Positions 29,801-37,611 of a stretch of DNA of 64,000 bases are shown here, in pieces. Source of the stretch: Xenorhabdus miraniensis (lineage in GTDB: Bacteria; Pseudomonadota; Gammaproteobacteria; Enterobacterales; Enterobacteriaceae). The position numbers and the translations under genes are program-made. Position 1 is the first letter of the stretch. Each line of letters opens with the position of its first letter. The stretch is from assembly GCF_002632615.1 (NCBI RefSeq), contig NZ_NITZ01000002.1:179033-243032 (forward strand), written 5' to 3'. The notes beneath the pieces are model-generated. The model saw only the letters and a list, made by a program, of their open reading frames with translations, did no database searches and had not been told where the DNA came from.

Positions 29801-31318
29801 TTCGATGCCTATATCACCACCTGCCTTCAATTCATTGCCGACGCTTCTCTGAGCCGTATTGACCTTGTTCCAGTGACCGGTTTGCAGTGACAGAGAATGG
29901 TTCTTTTTATAACCCTTCTCTGTGGTCACCTCTGATTCCACCAGCCCTGCCAGTTTCACATCCTTTGCGGCAGATACGGTCAGTTTATTGCCCGCATTGA
30001 TTTTACTGCCAAGTACTTCGGCATTACCTTCATTGGCTTTCAGATGAACGTTTTGACGAGCATTAATGGTGTTGCCTTCATGCTGATGTTTTTCAGTTTC
30101 ATAGGTGACATCATATCGCCAGAATACTTCCCGTTGATTATTCGTACTTCTGTCAAGTTGGTGGAGTTCTTGCCCATCCAATTTAAGATCGGCGCCGGTC
30201 AGTGTGACATTATCCCCATCAATATCAGTGGCTACTACACGATTGTGTTGTTTGGCATTCAGCGTAATGTTTTTGCCTTCCAACTGAGTACGGGCAACAG
30301 ATTCACTGATTTGTTTTTTTTGGGTATAAGCGCTACTGAAATAACCTTGGGACTTATTACTGCCGGGGGTATCTGAAACGGATTTATTCAGGAATCCCCG
30401 AGACAGCAAGTTATCAGCCTGTAAAGTAATATCCCCCCCTTTCAAGGTTGCCGCTTCCAGTTTCACATCGCCGTAGGATTCAATATCAATACCTTCATTG
30501 GCGGTCATTTTGCCTTGCAGATTAACACCACTGCCTTCCGCGGTATTCAGAATACGAATACGTCCGGCCTGCATACTGCCAAGATAGTAGCTGTCGAGTG
30601 CAGCGATATTCTCCTGTTGTGAAGCCAAAACGCGGCCATCGGCTGAAACTTGGTTATTCCCCGTCGTGATATTGATTGCTTTTGAGACAATGACCTGGCC
30701 ATTACTGTTAATTTTAGGCGCAATCAAATTCAGCACGTCATTGTGGGATAGGCCATTGTTTCCGATCTTCAGGGCCATCTGGTTATCCAAGGTACTGAAA
30801 CCCTGCAACGCGCTATTTTCGACCAGTGGATTACCAACAACCAGTGATGCCTGATTTGTATTGATAAAACCACAGCCATTACAGGTAATGCCGTTAGGGT
30901 TTGCCAGTATATAGTCGGCGGCCATACCAAATATTTCTTGCTCCCCGAGTAAGAAAGAGGGGTTACGGCTAATCACCTCATTTAATATCACGCTGGCAGC
31001 CTGCCCGTTCAGGTTGCTGTTGGCTGATAATTCACCTGCCAATTGTGATTGTCCATCAACCAATGAGTTATTTAATACCGCCCCCATTTGATTAACGTTG
31101 AAATCCTGATATTGGTTATGTGATAACCCTGATTCAGAAGGCGCGACAATATTTATTACTGTCGCACCCGTGTCAGCCTGGGTAACATCCGGGCGATATG
31201 CAGCATCACCTCCCGGAGTAATACCGTTCGCAAAACTGACCGAACAAGTTGCCAGGATAATTGCCATAGATGCGGCGAGTTTTCCTGTGGAAGAGAGTTT
31301 GAATATTTTACTTTTCAT
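26861..31318 (-). CDS. xhlA: Two-partner secretion haemolysin/haemagglutinin XhlA-like (TpsA)
   Basis: A 1485-residue exported protein of the ShlA/FHA type. A signal peptide (ending near SFA-NGITPGG) is followed by the TPS secretion domain (roughly residues 32-270), with SHNQYQDFNV, NPNG at 140-143 and the CNGC pair seen in ShlA-type domains. A long beta-helical repeat region rich in Gly, Asn, Thr and Ser follows. No VENN motif or variable toxin tip is seen at the C-terminus, so this looks like a haemolysin, not a CdiA. In X. nematophila XhlA is a surface haemolysin needed for full insect virulence, positively controlled by Lrp. I chose 31318 (MKSKIFKLSSTGK) because AAGG precedes it; an ATG at 31351 has none. 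The secretion partner gene is immediately upstream. Confidence 0.88.
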   Translation of the reverse strand: MKSKIFKLSSTGKLAASMAIILATCSVSFANGITPGGDAAYRPDVTQADTGATVINIVAPSESGLSHNQYQDFNVNQMGAVLNNSLVDGQSQLAGELSANSNLNGQAASVILNEVISRNPSFLLGEQEIFGMAADYILANPNGITCNGCGFINTNQASLVVGNPLVENSALQGFSTLDNQMALKIGNNGLSHNDVLNLIAPKINSNGQVIVSKAINITTGNNQVSADGRVLASQQENIAALDSYYLGSMQAGRIRILNTAEGSGVNLQGKMTANEGIDIESYGDVKLEAATLKGGDITLQADNLLSRGFLNKSVSDTPGSNKSQGYFSSAYTQKKQISESVARTQLEGKNITLNAKQHNRVVATDIDGDNVTLTGADLKLDGQELHQLDRSTNNQREVFWRYDVTYETEKHQHEGNTINARQNVHLKANEGNAEVLGSKINAGNKLTVSAAKDVKLAGLVESEVTTEKGYKKNHSLSLQTGHWNKVNTAQRSVGNELKAGGDIGIEAGGNANITGTHIHSGNNLIVSAGQQANITVQSLVDDQVLEKDKTYWGGIAGGSKKDNRDKSETHHISEVTAGGHLLLTGMNGVTITGSKVKAEKGAYVEANDGQLTIDNAVSHTYKEVDERKGTIFNITKNTNQEQNKQQKSSSSHLVSDTDLKLLSNKDINVIGSLVKSASELQLNTSGNINILNYGEKNQYQQEKTNLDWQYYAKEAKDKQYRAGVGFVHVLDKQQNENITQRPSELSGGNLTVNAGKNVTVTGANLVTTKGDAKITGNNVSLLAGEESASTSTSQEKVDSSVFFTGGMDKFGSGVEGAYNKNGQSQNRTTATVTKTQVTGNLDLNAMGELKQQGTDHQVQGTYQANAGSIKNVATANTESGSTSQLQVGGEISATADYSATTRPIEKTAKAASDKKLDTAISKTGLPNVGIELEMNGNSRYTNNQKSDAVVTSVKAGDIKVTTNGDVYDQGTQYQANKGGVSLTAGSHTSEAAVNSQNSQSSDTTGNARLRVYTTTGADISVNGKGNGSYKETSNSNSNAVTGSINAQNGINVQVTRDARYQGTSMNAGKGATNVGAGGNIQFNQATNRSEQKNSGYNGEISLTVGTNPDGKNFDASLGGGYNTSNQNKTTAQTSAITGGQGVNLNAGNNVALQGANVSGKQVDLTAQRGKIDLTSAQDTENAHGWNVSAKAKGGFSSKARNNEGGNSAANNTAGDNSATGNTAAADRIIDNKYNIGGELKFGVNRLDQTTHRNTQISGGNVTLTSAGDTSLKGANVTADQVTGKVGGNFNVESLKDSTHRLDAGLDAGLGYSKTVKGDNPSKQAVPTAAEGSSGNTATTETAAADNANGKAPSLKDQLTATFKGFNGKLKGNYDTLDRETVGKQTTLNGAQGVNLDISGTTYLVGSKIDSTQGPVTVNTQQINQQSVTGYDKSRNLGANVPDSIIGLATTAQKDIFSGKVPFVKNESHNSELPTVRSEVKGRQLD

Positions 31319-31421
31319 ATAATTACCTTGGTTTACTTTCTTTATTGCCATGTGCAGCGCTCTGGGGATGGATAATCCCCAAAACGGTCTGCGTTAAAAA
31401 AACGTCAAATGGTGTAATAAA

Positions 31422-33113
31422 CTAAAAAGTGTAAGAAAAGCGGGTTAACAGTTGCATAGGTTCATCCGTGTTCCTATTTTGATGGGAGAGCAATTTACCT
31501 CGGCTTACCTCTATATCGGCAAACAGTTGCTGATAGCGTAGTGTCAGACCCGCACTTAATCCGGCACTGCTTTGCCAGCTATTCTGGTTGCTTTGCCCGC
31601 TATTCTGACTGCGATGGCCTTTGGTCTGTCCGATATCCACGCCCGTACGCAGTGACAGTGAACCGTTAGAGATAGGTATTGAGTGGGAAAGCGTATTCCT
31701 CAGATACCAGCCGTTATCGCCTGATGACACATTTTTGCTGAATCCTCGTACGGTATTGCGGTCGGTCACATTAACCCACTCAACACCCGGCAGCCCACTT
31801 GGGCTGTACTGGGCGTAAAATTGGCTATTAAAATGGTATGGTTTATCAAAGAGCTTGAAACGCCGCTGCAAATTTGCTGATAACTTCCCTTTGGTAAATC
31901 GGTTATTCAGACTGGTTATACCAGTCTTGGCACCAAACCACGGTATTCCCTGTTCAATACTCATATCAAGGGAGATCAACCCCGCGGGAATGATCTGTAA
32001 TTGGTTAATTCCTAGTTCAAATATGCTCAATGTCTGGCTACTGATGGCAAGTTTGGAGTTCCCGATATAGTTGCTGTAATTCTTATAAGCCAATTGGGCG
32101 TGTAGGGTATCAATCTGATATTGATTGCGATGGAACACCCATTCGGTACGCATTCCTGTTTGCTTTGAATTTCCGTGTATTTTGACCGATGCCTTCTGAA
32201 AGTGTGGATGGCCGGTATATTGGGAATAGCTGTTGAATCCGCTGACAGTAACGGCGCCGTAAGGGATCGAATAAAACAGGGTATAGGCGCGGTTGTACTG
32301 GTGATTGGGTTTATCAATCGTGCTGCTGCCACTGAGGCTGGCAAAGTCAGATAATCCCAGTGGGCTGTCTACACTGGCATTAAGCCGCGTAATCCATTTC
32401 CCGGTGCTTTTTTGCCCGTAATTATCGGTTGTGGTGGTTATTCTCCACGGGGTGGAATGCTGGTTGTGCAGTTTAACGATGGAGCCACCATTGACTGTGC
32501 CGGGCAGAATATCGAGAGTTGTTTTGTTTGAGCGCAGACGATTCGCCTGATCCAAGCCCTGATCAAGTTGGTTCAGGTTCAGTGGCTTGTTTGTCAGGTT
32601 CGGGAAGAGCGTCTGGCTATTGATCCAGCGATCACTGCCTTCTACCGCTTCAACAAAACCTTCAACCACATTGATCCCCAGTTCGCCATTTTGGTTGGGG
32701 GGAATAAATTGCACCCGCGCTGTAATATAGCCTTTGGCAACATAAAGGTTAGTTATTTCTGCTGATAGCCTATTAATATCATTGCTGGTGATACAACTCT
32801 CGGGAAGTGCGCTGAGCGAATTCAAGTCACTCAGCGAAAGTAGCGTAATGCCCTGAAGATAAACGCCGTTGATAGTCAGGCACGGTGGGGCATCCACCAG
32901 TACAGGGGAAACTTTTTGTGGTGACACACTATCAGTACGATTGATTAGCCCCTGATGGCGGCGTTCTTCAATTAATTGATCTATTTCCCTTGAGCTGTCC
33001 TGTAAGGTTCTTCTCGTTTCGTCTGTAGGGAGAATAGAGGACACCATATCAGGTGATGCGTTTACCTGAAGTGCAGTACCTAATAAGATGAAAATTGTCG
33101 TCCTTTTAATCAT
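31422..33113 (-). CDS. xhlB: TpsB outer-membrane transporter XhlB-like
   Basis: Outer-membrane transporter and activator of the haemolysin, FhaC/ShlB family, 563 residues. A signal peptide is followed by a plug-helix-like polar segment, POTRA domains (PCLTINGVYLQGITLLSLSDL; VEGFVEAVEG) and a C-terminal beta-barrel from about residue 205. The secretion motif VRGF lies in RNTVRGFSKNVSSGDNGWYLRN, and the chain ends in an aromatic FSYTF. The ATG at 33113 is preferred to a TTG four codons upstream. It is the first gene of the operon, 103 bp before xhlA. Confidence 0.9.
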   Translation of the reverse strand: MIKRTTIFILLGTALQVNASPDMVSSILPTDETRRTLQDSSREIDQLIEERRHQGLINRTDSVSPQKVSPVLVDAPPCLTINGVYLQGITLLSLSDLNSLSALPESCITSNDINRLSAEITNLYVAKGYITARVQFIPPNQNGELGINVVEGFVEAVEGSDRWINSQTLFPNLTNKPLNLNQLDQGLDQANRLRSNKTTLDILPGTVNGGSIVKLHNQHSTPWRITTTTDNYGQKSTGKWITRLNASVDSPLGLSDFASLSGSSTIDKPNHQYNRAYTLFYSIPYGAVTVSGFNSYSQYTGHPHFQKASVKIHGNSKQTGMRTEWVFHRNQYQIDTLHAQLAYKNYSNYIGNSKLAISSQTLSIFELGINQLQIIPAGLISLDMSIEQGIPWFGAKTGITSLNNRFTKGKLSANLQRRFKLFDKPYHFNSQFYAQYSPSGLPGVEWVNVTDRNTVRGFSKNVSSGDNGWYLRNTLSHSIPISNGSLSLRTGVDIGQTKGHRSQNSGQSNQNSWQSSAGLSAGLTLRYQQLFADIEVSRGKLLSHQNRNTDEPMQLLTRFSYTF

Positions 33114-33734
33114 GGGAGTACCCAAATGACAATAGTTGATGGAAAAAGTATCGTGTTGGGTTAGGATTAACCTTCCTGGTTTATTAATTAATCATTAGAG
33201 CATAGAAAATATTTTATTTTGTACTGATTAATAGTTGCTTTTTGTTCTGAACTATTATTTGTAGTTATAAATTTCTTTTAGTGACTTATAATAACTCGTA
33301 TTGGTTATTTTCCTTCTAATTATTAAGGATATAAATCAAATTCAATTTGGTTTTAATTAAAATTCCCGTTTCACTTTGTGTTTTTACCGTTTCACTTTGT
33401 GCCGTTTATTTGAAAGTTTTGCTTATGTCATATTGATGAAAGGGTTTTTAGGAGGAAGGGTGAAAAACATGAGGCAAGGTATTTATTTATCATTAGATGA
33501 TTTATTGTTCATTAATGACAAATGTAATTATGAATTCATTTTTCTTTATTCATTGTGAAAATAATTACTACATAAAAATCTGACAGCGGGAAAAAATCAG
33601 AAAAACAAATATAAGAGAGAAAAAAAGGAATTAAATTAAATTGGCAGGTAAATTAAGAAATATCTGATTGAATCAGCCAATGAATAATATTCATTGGCTG
33701 AAAGGTTATTACTTAATACTTCATGAAGAAGATA
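33114..33734. other. AT-rich spacer upstream of xhlB and downstream of hcp
   Basis: About 620 bp of AT-rich sequence with no supported gene. It must hold the xhlBA promoter. In X. nematophila this operon responds to Lrp, and long AT-rich leaders suit Lrp or H-NS binding, but no specific site can be named. A perfect hairpin at 33673-33701 lies at the hcp-proximal end. Confidence 0.5.
33673..33701 (-). terminator. Perfect hairpin after hcp, probable 3' end
   Basis: Arms TCAGCCAATGAA (33673-33684) and TTCATTGGCTGA (33690-33701) are perfect over 12 bp with a 5-nt loop. On the minus strand it lies 34 nt after the hcp stop. The following sequence is only moderately U-rich (TTCAATC), so it may stabilise the very abundant hcp mRNA more than terminate it. 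Confidence 0.55.
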
Positions 33735-34253
33735 TTAAGCAACAATTGGCGCGCGCCAGTCGTCAGCACCAGAAGTACCAGCAGTAGTGTGTTCCCACTC
33801 GATCTTACGATAAGAAAGAGAAACACGAACCAACTGAGTGAACTCAGATTTTGCTGGGTCCTGGCAGTGTGGCATTTTGCAGTCGATATCAACGATAGTT
33901 GCATCTACCAGTTTAGTAGTGAAGAAATGCTCTTGTTTACCTTCGATAGATGTACGGTACCATTTCAGCTCTACAGTAGTCAGCATTTCGCCAGAAGCTA
34001 ATGCGTTGTAAAGCAGAGGAACTGCTTTATTCAATGCAACGGTAAAGCGGAATGGCTTGTGCGCACGCTGGCCAGAAGGCTGTCCAGACTGTGGATCAGT
34101 TGGAACAGTAACGATGTGGTCAAATTCTTGAACCAGCATTTCGTCTTCGTGACCTTGAACAAAGATATTACCTACGGATTCAGCAGTGAATGCGCCAGCG
34201 GTAATATTGCCCTGAGTTTTACCATTGATGGAAATATAACATGGAGTTGGCAT
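33735..34253 (-). CDS. hcp: T6SS inner-tube protein Hcp (TssD)
   Basis: A 172-residue Hcp of the main T6SS locus. It opens with PCYISINGKTQGNITAGAF, has HEDEMLVQEFDHIV and HKPFRFTVALNKAVPLL, and closes with RVSLSYRKIEWEH, all family landmarks. Hcp hexamers stack into the tube that is propelled out by sheath contraction. The start has AGGA eight bases upstream. It is transcribed away from tssB across a 918-bp spacer, so it is regulated from its own promoter, and its codon use is that of a highly expressed gene (frequent CTG, CGT, GGT). Confidence 0.95.
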   Translation of the reverse strand: MPTPCYISINGKTQGNITAGAFTAESVGNIFVQGHEDEMLVQEFDHIVTVPTDPQSGQPSGQRAHKPFRFTVALNKAVPLLYNALASGEMLTTVELKWYRTSIEGKQEHFFTTKLVDATIVDIDCKMPHCQDPAKSEFTQLVRVSLSYRKIEWEHTTAGTSGADDWRAPIVA

Positions 34254-35171
34254 ATGAATATCCTATAAAAAATTACCAATATTAGTGTAAGTGTTCGTTC
34301 CTTGCGTGATTATTCCATTTATGAATCAAATGAAATTATCGTTTGCCAAACACTCGGGGCGAATAATAAAGCTGATATTGTCTAATGCAAAGTTATTTGA
34401 AAAATGCAATTCGTACTCTAATTCAATGACAAATAAAAATTTTATAATCATTGCCGTTGTAAAATTTATGGCTGAGTTTTTATAAACAGTAAGCCATTTA
34501 AGCTGGTTATAAAATGTTCTTTGATTTTATGGTGGTTTTAATTAATTGATATATAATGATATTTTATTTTTGGTTTAAATGTTTTTCATGATCATGTGGA
34601 AAGTGTTAACTAGATCAAAAAAATGAAAATAAATTGGGTTGTATTGATGGATAATTAATAAAAATAGAATAAAAAATGATATTGACGGTAATTATGAAAT
34701 ACGACTTGAAGGTTATATTTTATTCAGATGGAAATGAAAAATATTTCTTTTTATGCAATTAACAGGTAATAGGTCTGCATACTCCCGTAGAGAGTAAAAC
34801 CAAACTTTTCTCTATTGTAGGAGAAAAAATTGTTTATAACTGGCTATGTATTGATATTAATGGATTAAAAGCTTGAATAGAGGCTTTTATCAATTTGTGT
34901 TTTGGCTTTACATCAAAAAAATAAAATGTCAAACTCGAACTTGACGATTTTTAATATCGATGTTATTTCCACGATTGGATAGGATATATCTGATTATTTA
35001 ACTATATGTTGATATAAAACTATTCGTACCTGCAAATATAGTTATCTTCTTTTGCCTATTTTTTTAGGGAGATCTTCTGTATTTGTTACATAGGTAAACA
35101 TTGGAATCATTCTCTCACCAATAATGAGTTGTTAGACAGTTCATGGTTGTATTAGCCAAAGGGATTCAAAT
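34254..35171. other. 918-bp AT-rich divergent regulatory spacer of the T6SS locus
   Basis: No protein gene is supported. The stretch is strongly AT-rich with many A- and T-tracts and carries the promoters of hcp (minus) and the tssB operon (plus). I looked for a sigma-54 signature (GG-N10-GC within TGGCAC-N5-TTGCA) on both strands and found none. A weak sigma-70-like TTGACG is at about 34941. A hairpin-like pair AAAAGC..GCTTTT lies at 34867-34888. The length is more than two ordinary promoters need. Confidence 0.55.
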
Positions 35172-35669
35172 ATGAGTAAGAATAGTCCAGGTAGCGTAGC
35201 TCCGAAAGAAAGAATTAATATTAAATATGTTCCTAATACCGGTGATCAAACCGCAGAAGTTGAATTACCTCTGAATCTTCTGGTTGTTGGTGACTTGAAA
35301 GGAAAGAGCGAAGATACGCCAATTGAAGAACGGCAAACAGTTTCTATCAATAAGAACAACTTTAATGCCGTAATGAATGAAGCGAACATCAACCTGACTT
35401 TTAATGTTCCTAACCGCCTCGATGAAAAAAGTGAAGAAGATCTATCAGTTAATGTAGATATAAAATCTTTGAGCGATTTTTCACCAGATAATATCGCGAA
35501 GAAAGTCCCTGAATTAAATAAACTTCTCGAACTTCGTGAGGCATTAGTTGCATTAAAAGGCCCATTGGGAAATATCCCAGCATTTCGTTCTCGCTTGCAG
35601 TCACTGCTGGATGATGAATCCGTTCGTGAGCAACTCCTGAAAGAACTTGAAATCGTCAATAAAAAATAA
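35172..35669 (+). CDS. tssB: T6SS contractile sheath small subunit TssB (VipA)
   Basis: The 165-residue small sheath protein pairs with TssC to form the contractile sheath around Hcp. Family landmarks are RINIKYVPNTGDQTAEVELPLNLLVVGDLKG, NLTFNVPNRL and SLSDFSPDNIAKKVPELNKLLELREAL. AAAGGG lies just upstream of the ATG. It is the first gene of the plus-strand T6SS operon, 20 bp before tssC. Confidence 0.96.
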   Translation: MSKNSPGSVAPKERINIKYVPNTGDQTAEVELPLNLLVVGDLKGKSEDTPIEERQTVSINKNNFNAVMNEANINLTFNVPNRLDEKSEEDLSVNVDIKSLSDFSPDNIAKKVPELNKLLELREALVALKGPLGNIPAFRSRLQSLLDDESVREQLLKELEIVNKK

Positions 35670-35689
35670 CTGGTTAAAGGAATTTTTAA

Positions 35690-37168
35690 ATGGCTCAGCA
35701 CGAAGAAAACAGTACAGCTATTGCTTCTGGCGCAACGACCTCCTTGCTTGATGAGATTATGTCCCAAGCGAGAATGACACCGGAAAATGACGGCTACTAC
35801 ATTGCTAAACAAGGTGTTGCCGCGTTTATTGGCAGCATTTTGGACACTGGCTCTAACGAAGAACCTATCAATAAACTGCTTGTTGATAAAATGATCGTTG
35901 AGTTGGACAAAAAGCTCAGCGAGCAGATGGATGAAATTATGCATGCCAAGCAATTCCAGGAACTGGAATCTTCTTGGCGTTCACTGAAAATTCTGGTGGA
36001 TCGCACTGATTTCCGTGAAAACATCAAAATCAACATCATTCATGCCACTAAAGATGAATTGTTAGAAGATTTTGAATTCTCTCCTGAAATTATTCAGTCT
36101 GGTTTCTACAAACACGTTTACTCCACAGGCTACGGCCAGTTCGGTGGTGAACCTGTTGCTGCTGTCATCGGTAACTATGCGTTCGGCAACACTACACCTG
36201 ACATCAAACTGATGCAGTACGTCAGTTCAGTGGGTGCGATGGCTCATGCGCCATTCCTGTCTTCTGTTTCACCTGAGTTCTTCGGTGTTAACAGCTTTAC
36301 CGATCTGCCTGCCATCAAAGATCTGAAGTCTGTCTTTGAAGGCCCTTCACATACTAAATGGCGTGCACTGCGCGAATCTGAAGATTCACGTTACTTAGGT
36401 CTGACGGCTCCTCGTTTCTTACTGCGCCTGCCTTATTCCAATGTTGAAAACCCAATCAAGAACTTCAACTATCAGGAAAATGTCAGCCGTGACCACGAGC
36501 ACTTCCTGTGGGGTAACACTGCGTACTTGCTGGCAAGTTGTCTGACTGACAGCTTCGCTAAATACCGTTGGTGTCCAAACATCATTGGCCCACAGAGCGG
36601 TGGTGCTGTAAGCGACCTGCCTGTTCACCTGTACGAAGCAATGGGTCAGGTTCAGGCGAAGATCCCAACTGAAGTTCTGATCACTGACCGTCGTGAATTT
36701 GAACTGGCAGAAGAAGGTTTCATCACCCTGACCATGCGTAAGGGTAGCGATAACGCCGCATTCTTCTCTGCAAACTCAGTGCAGAAGCCAAAAGTTTTCC
36801 CGAATACCCGTGAAGGGAAAATCGCGGAAACCAACTACAAGTTGGGCACGCAGCTTCCGTACATGTTCATCATCAACCGTCTGGCTCACTACATCAAAGT
36901 ATTGCAGCGTGAACAGATCGGCTCTTGGAAAGAGCGTCAGGATCTGGAACGTGAACTGAACATGTGGCTGAAACAGTACATTGCTGATCAGGAAAACCCA
37001 CCCACTGATGTTCGCAGCCGTCGTCCTCTGCGTGCCGCCGAAATCAAGGTACTGGATGTTGAAGGCGATCCAGGCTGGTATCAGGTTGCGATGCAGGTTC
37101 GCCCACACTTCAAGTACATGGGTGCAAGCTTCGAACTGTCTCTGGTTGGACGTTTGGATAAGGAATAA
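35690..37168 (+). CDS. tssC: T6SS contractile sheath large subunit TssC (VipB)
   Basis: The 492-residue large sheath protein. Conserved segments are LDKKLSEQMDEIMHAKQFQELESSWRSLKILVDRT, GGEPVAAVIGNY, SRYLGLTAPRFLLRLPY and the C-terminal FKYMGASFELSLVGRLDKE. It stacks with TssB as a heterodimer, and the disassembled sheath is recycled by ClpV. AAAGGAA precedes the ATG. Two bp separate it from tssE. Confidence 0.97.
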   Translation: MAQHEENSTAIASGATTSLLDEIMSQARMTPENDGYYIAKQGVAAFIGSILDTGSNEEPINKLLVDKMIVELDKKLSEQMDEIMHAKQFQELESSWRSLKILVDRTDFRENIKINIIHATKDELLEDFEFSPEIIQSGFYKHVYSTGYGQFGGEPVAAVIGNYAFGNTTPDIKLMQYVSSVGAMAHAPFLSSVSPEFFGVNSFTDLPAIKDLKSVFEGPSHTKWRALRESEDSRYLGLTAPRFLLRLPYSNVENPIKNFNYQENVSRDHEHFLWGNTAYLLASCLTDSFAKYRWCPNIIGPQSGGAVSDLPVHLYEAMGQVQAKIPTEVLITDRREFELAEEGFITLTMRKGSDNAAFFSANSVQKPKVFPNTREGKIAETNYKLGTQLPYMFIINRLAHYIKVLQREQIGSWKERQDLERELNMWLKQYIADQENPPTDVRSRRPLRAAEIKVLDVEGDPGWYQVAMQVRPHFKYMGASFELSLVGRLDKE

Positions 37169-37170
37169 TC

Positions 37171-37611
37171 ATGGCTGCGCTGTACAGTTGGAACAGAGGC
37201 AGCTCTGCCAGTCTGTTTGAGCGCATTCAAGGGAAGAGCTCCGGCTCTTCCCGTCAGTCAAGGATGCGTGCACTGCTTGATTCTATCAAGAAGCATTTGA
37301 ATGAAGTGCTGAATTCCCGTCCCGGTGCGTGCCAAAGCGCCATTGACCTGGGTGTTATTGATCTTAATGACGCAACCGCAACATCGGTGGATTTCAAGCA
37401 AAGTATCGAATGGGCGATTGAAGAGTGCATCAGAAATTATGAGCCCAGAATATCAGCGGTTTCTGTCAGCGCTACCAATGATGATTCAGATCCGTTGCTG
37501 CTGAGCTTTCATATCAGCGCTGAAATTTTTCTGGATGATATCAACGACCTTGTGGAATTTAGCATCCAGTTGGATAACAACCGACGCTACTGCCTGGAGC
37601 GAACTCAATAA
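37171..37611 (+). CDS. tssE: T6SS baseplate wedge protein TssE
   Basis: A 146-residue gp25-like baseplate component that nucleates the sheath. The gp25 fold is recognisable from SLFERIQGK near the N-terminus, NEVLNSRPGACQSAIDLGVIDLND and the basic/aromatic C-terminal strands (VEFSIQLDNNRRYCLERTQ). Its stop abuts the tssF ATG with no gap. Confidence 0.94.
   Translation: MAALYSWNRGSSASLFERIQGKSSGSSRQSRMRALLDSIKKHLNEVLNSRPGACQSAIDLGVIDLNDATATSVDFKQSIEWAIEECIRNYEPRISAVSVSATNDDSDPLLLSFHISAEIFLDDINDLVEFSIQLDNNRRYCLERTQ

Noticed and set aside
26861..31318. CdiA-type contact-dependent inhibition protein
   Set aside because: No VENN motif, variable tip or following small immunity gene; the downstream side ends in a terminator. 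A haemolysin fits better.
33376..33558. 60-codon plus-strand frame upstream of xhlB
   Set aside because: Composition is that of AT-rich spacer and no ribosome site or family resemblance is evident.
34254..35171. Sigma-54 promoter for hcp or tssB
   Set aside because: No GG-N10-GC element in the proper context was found on either strand.
35246..35953. Minus-strand open frame (235 codons) across tssB and tssC
   Set aside because: Antisense to two conserved sheath genes and full of Ser/Arg/Phe runs from reversed codons; no family resemblance.
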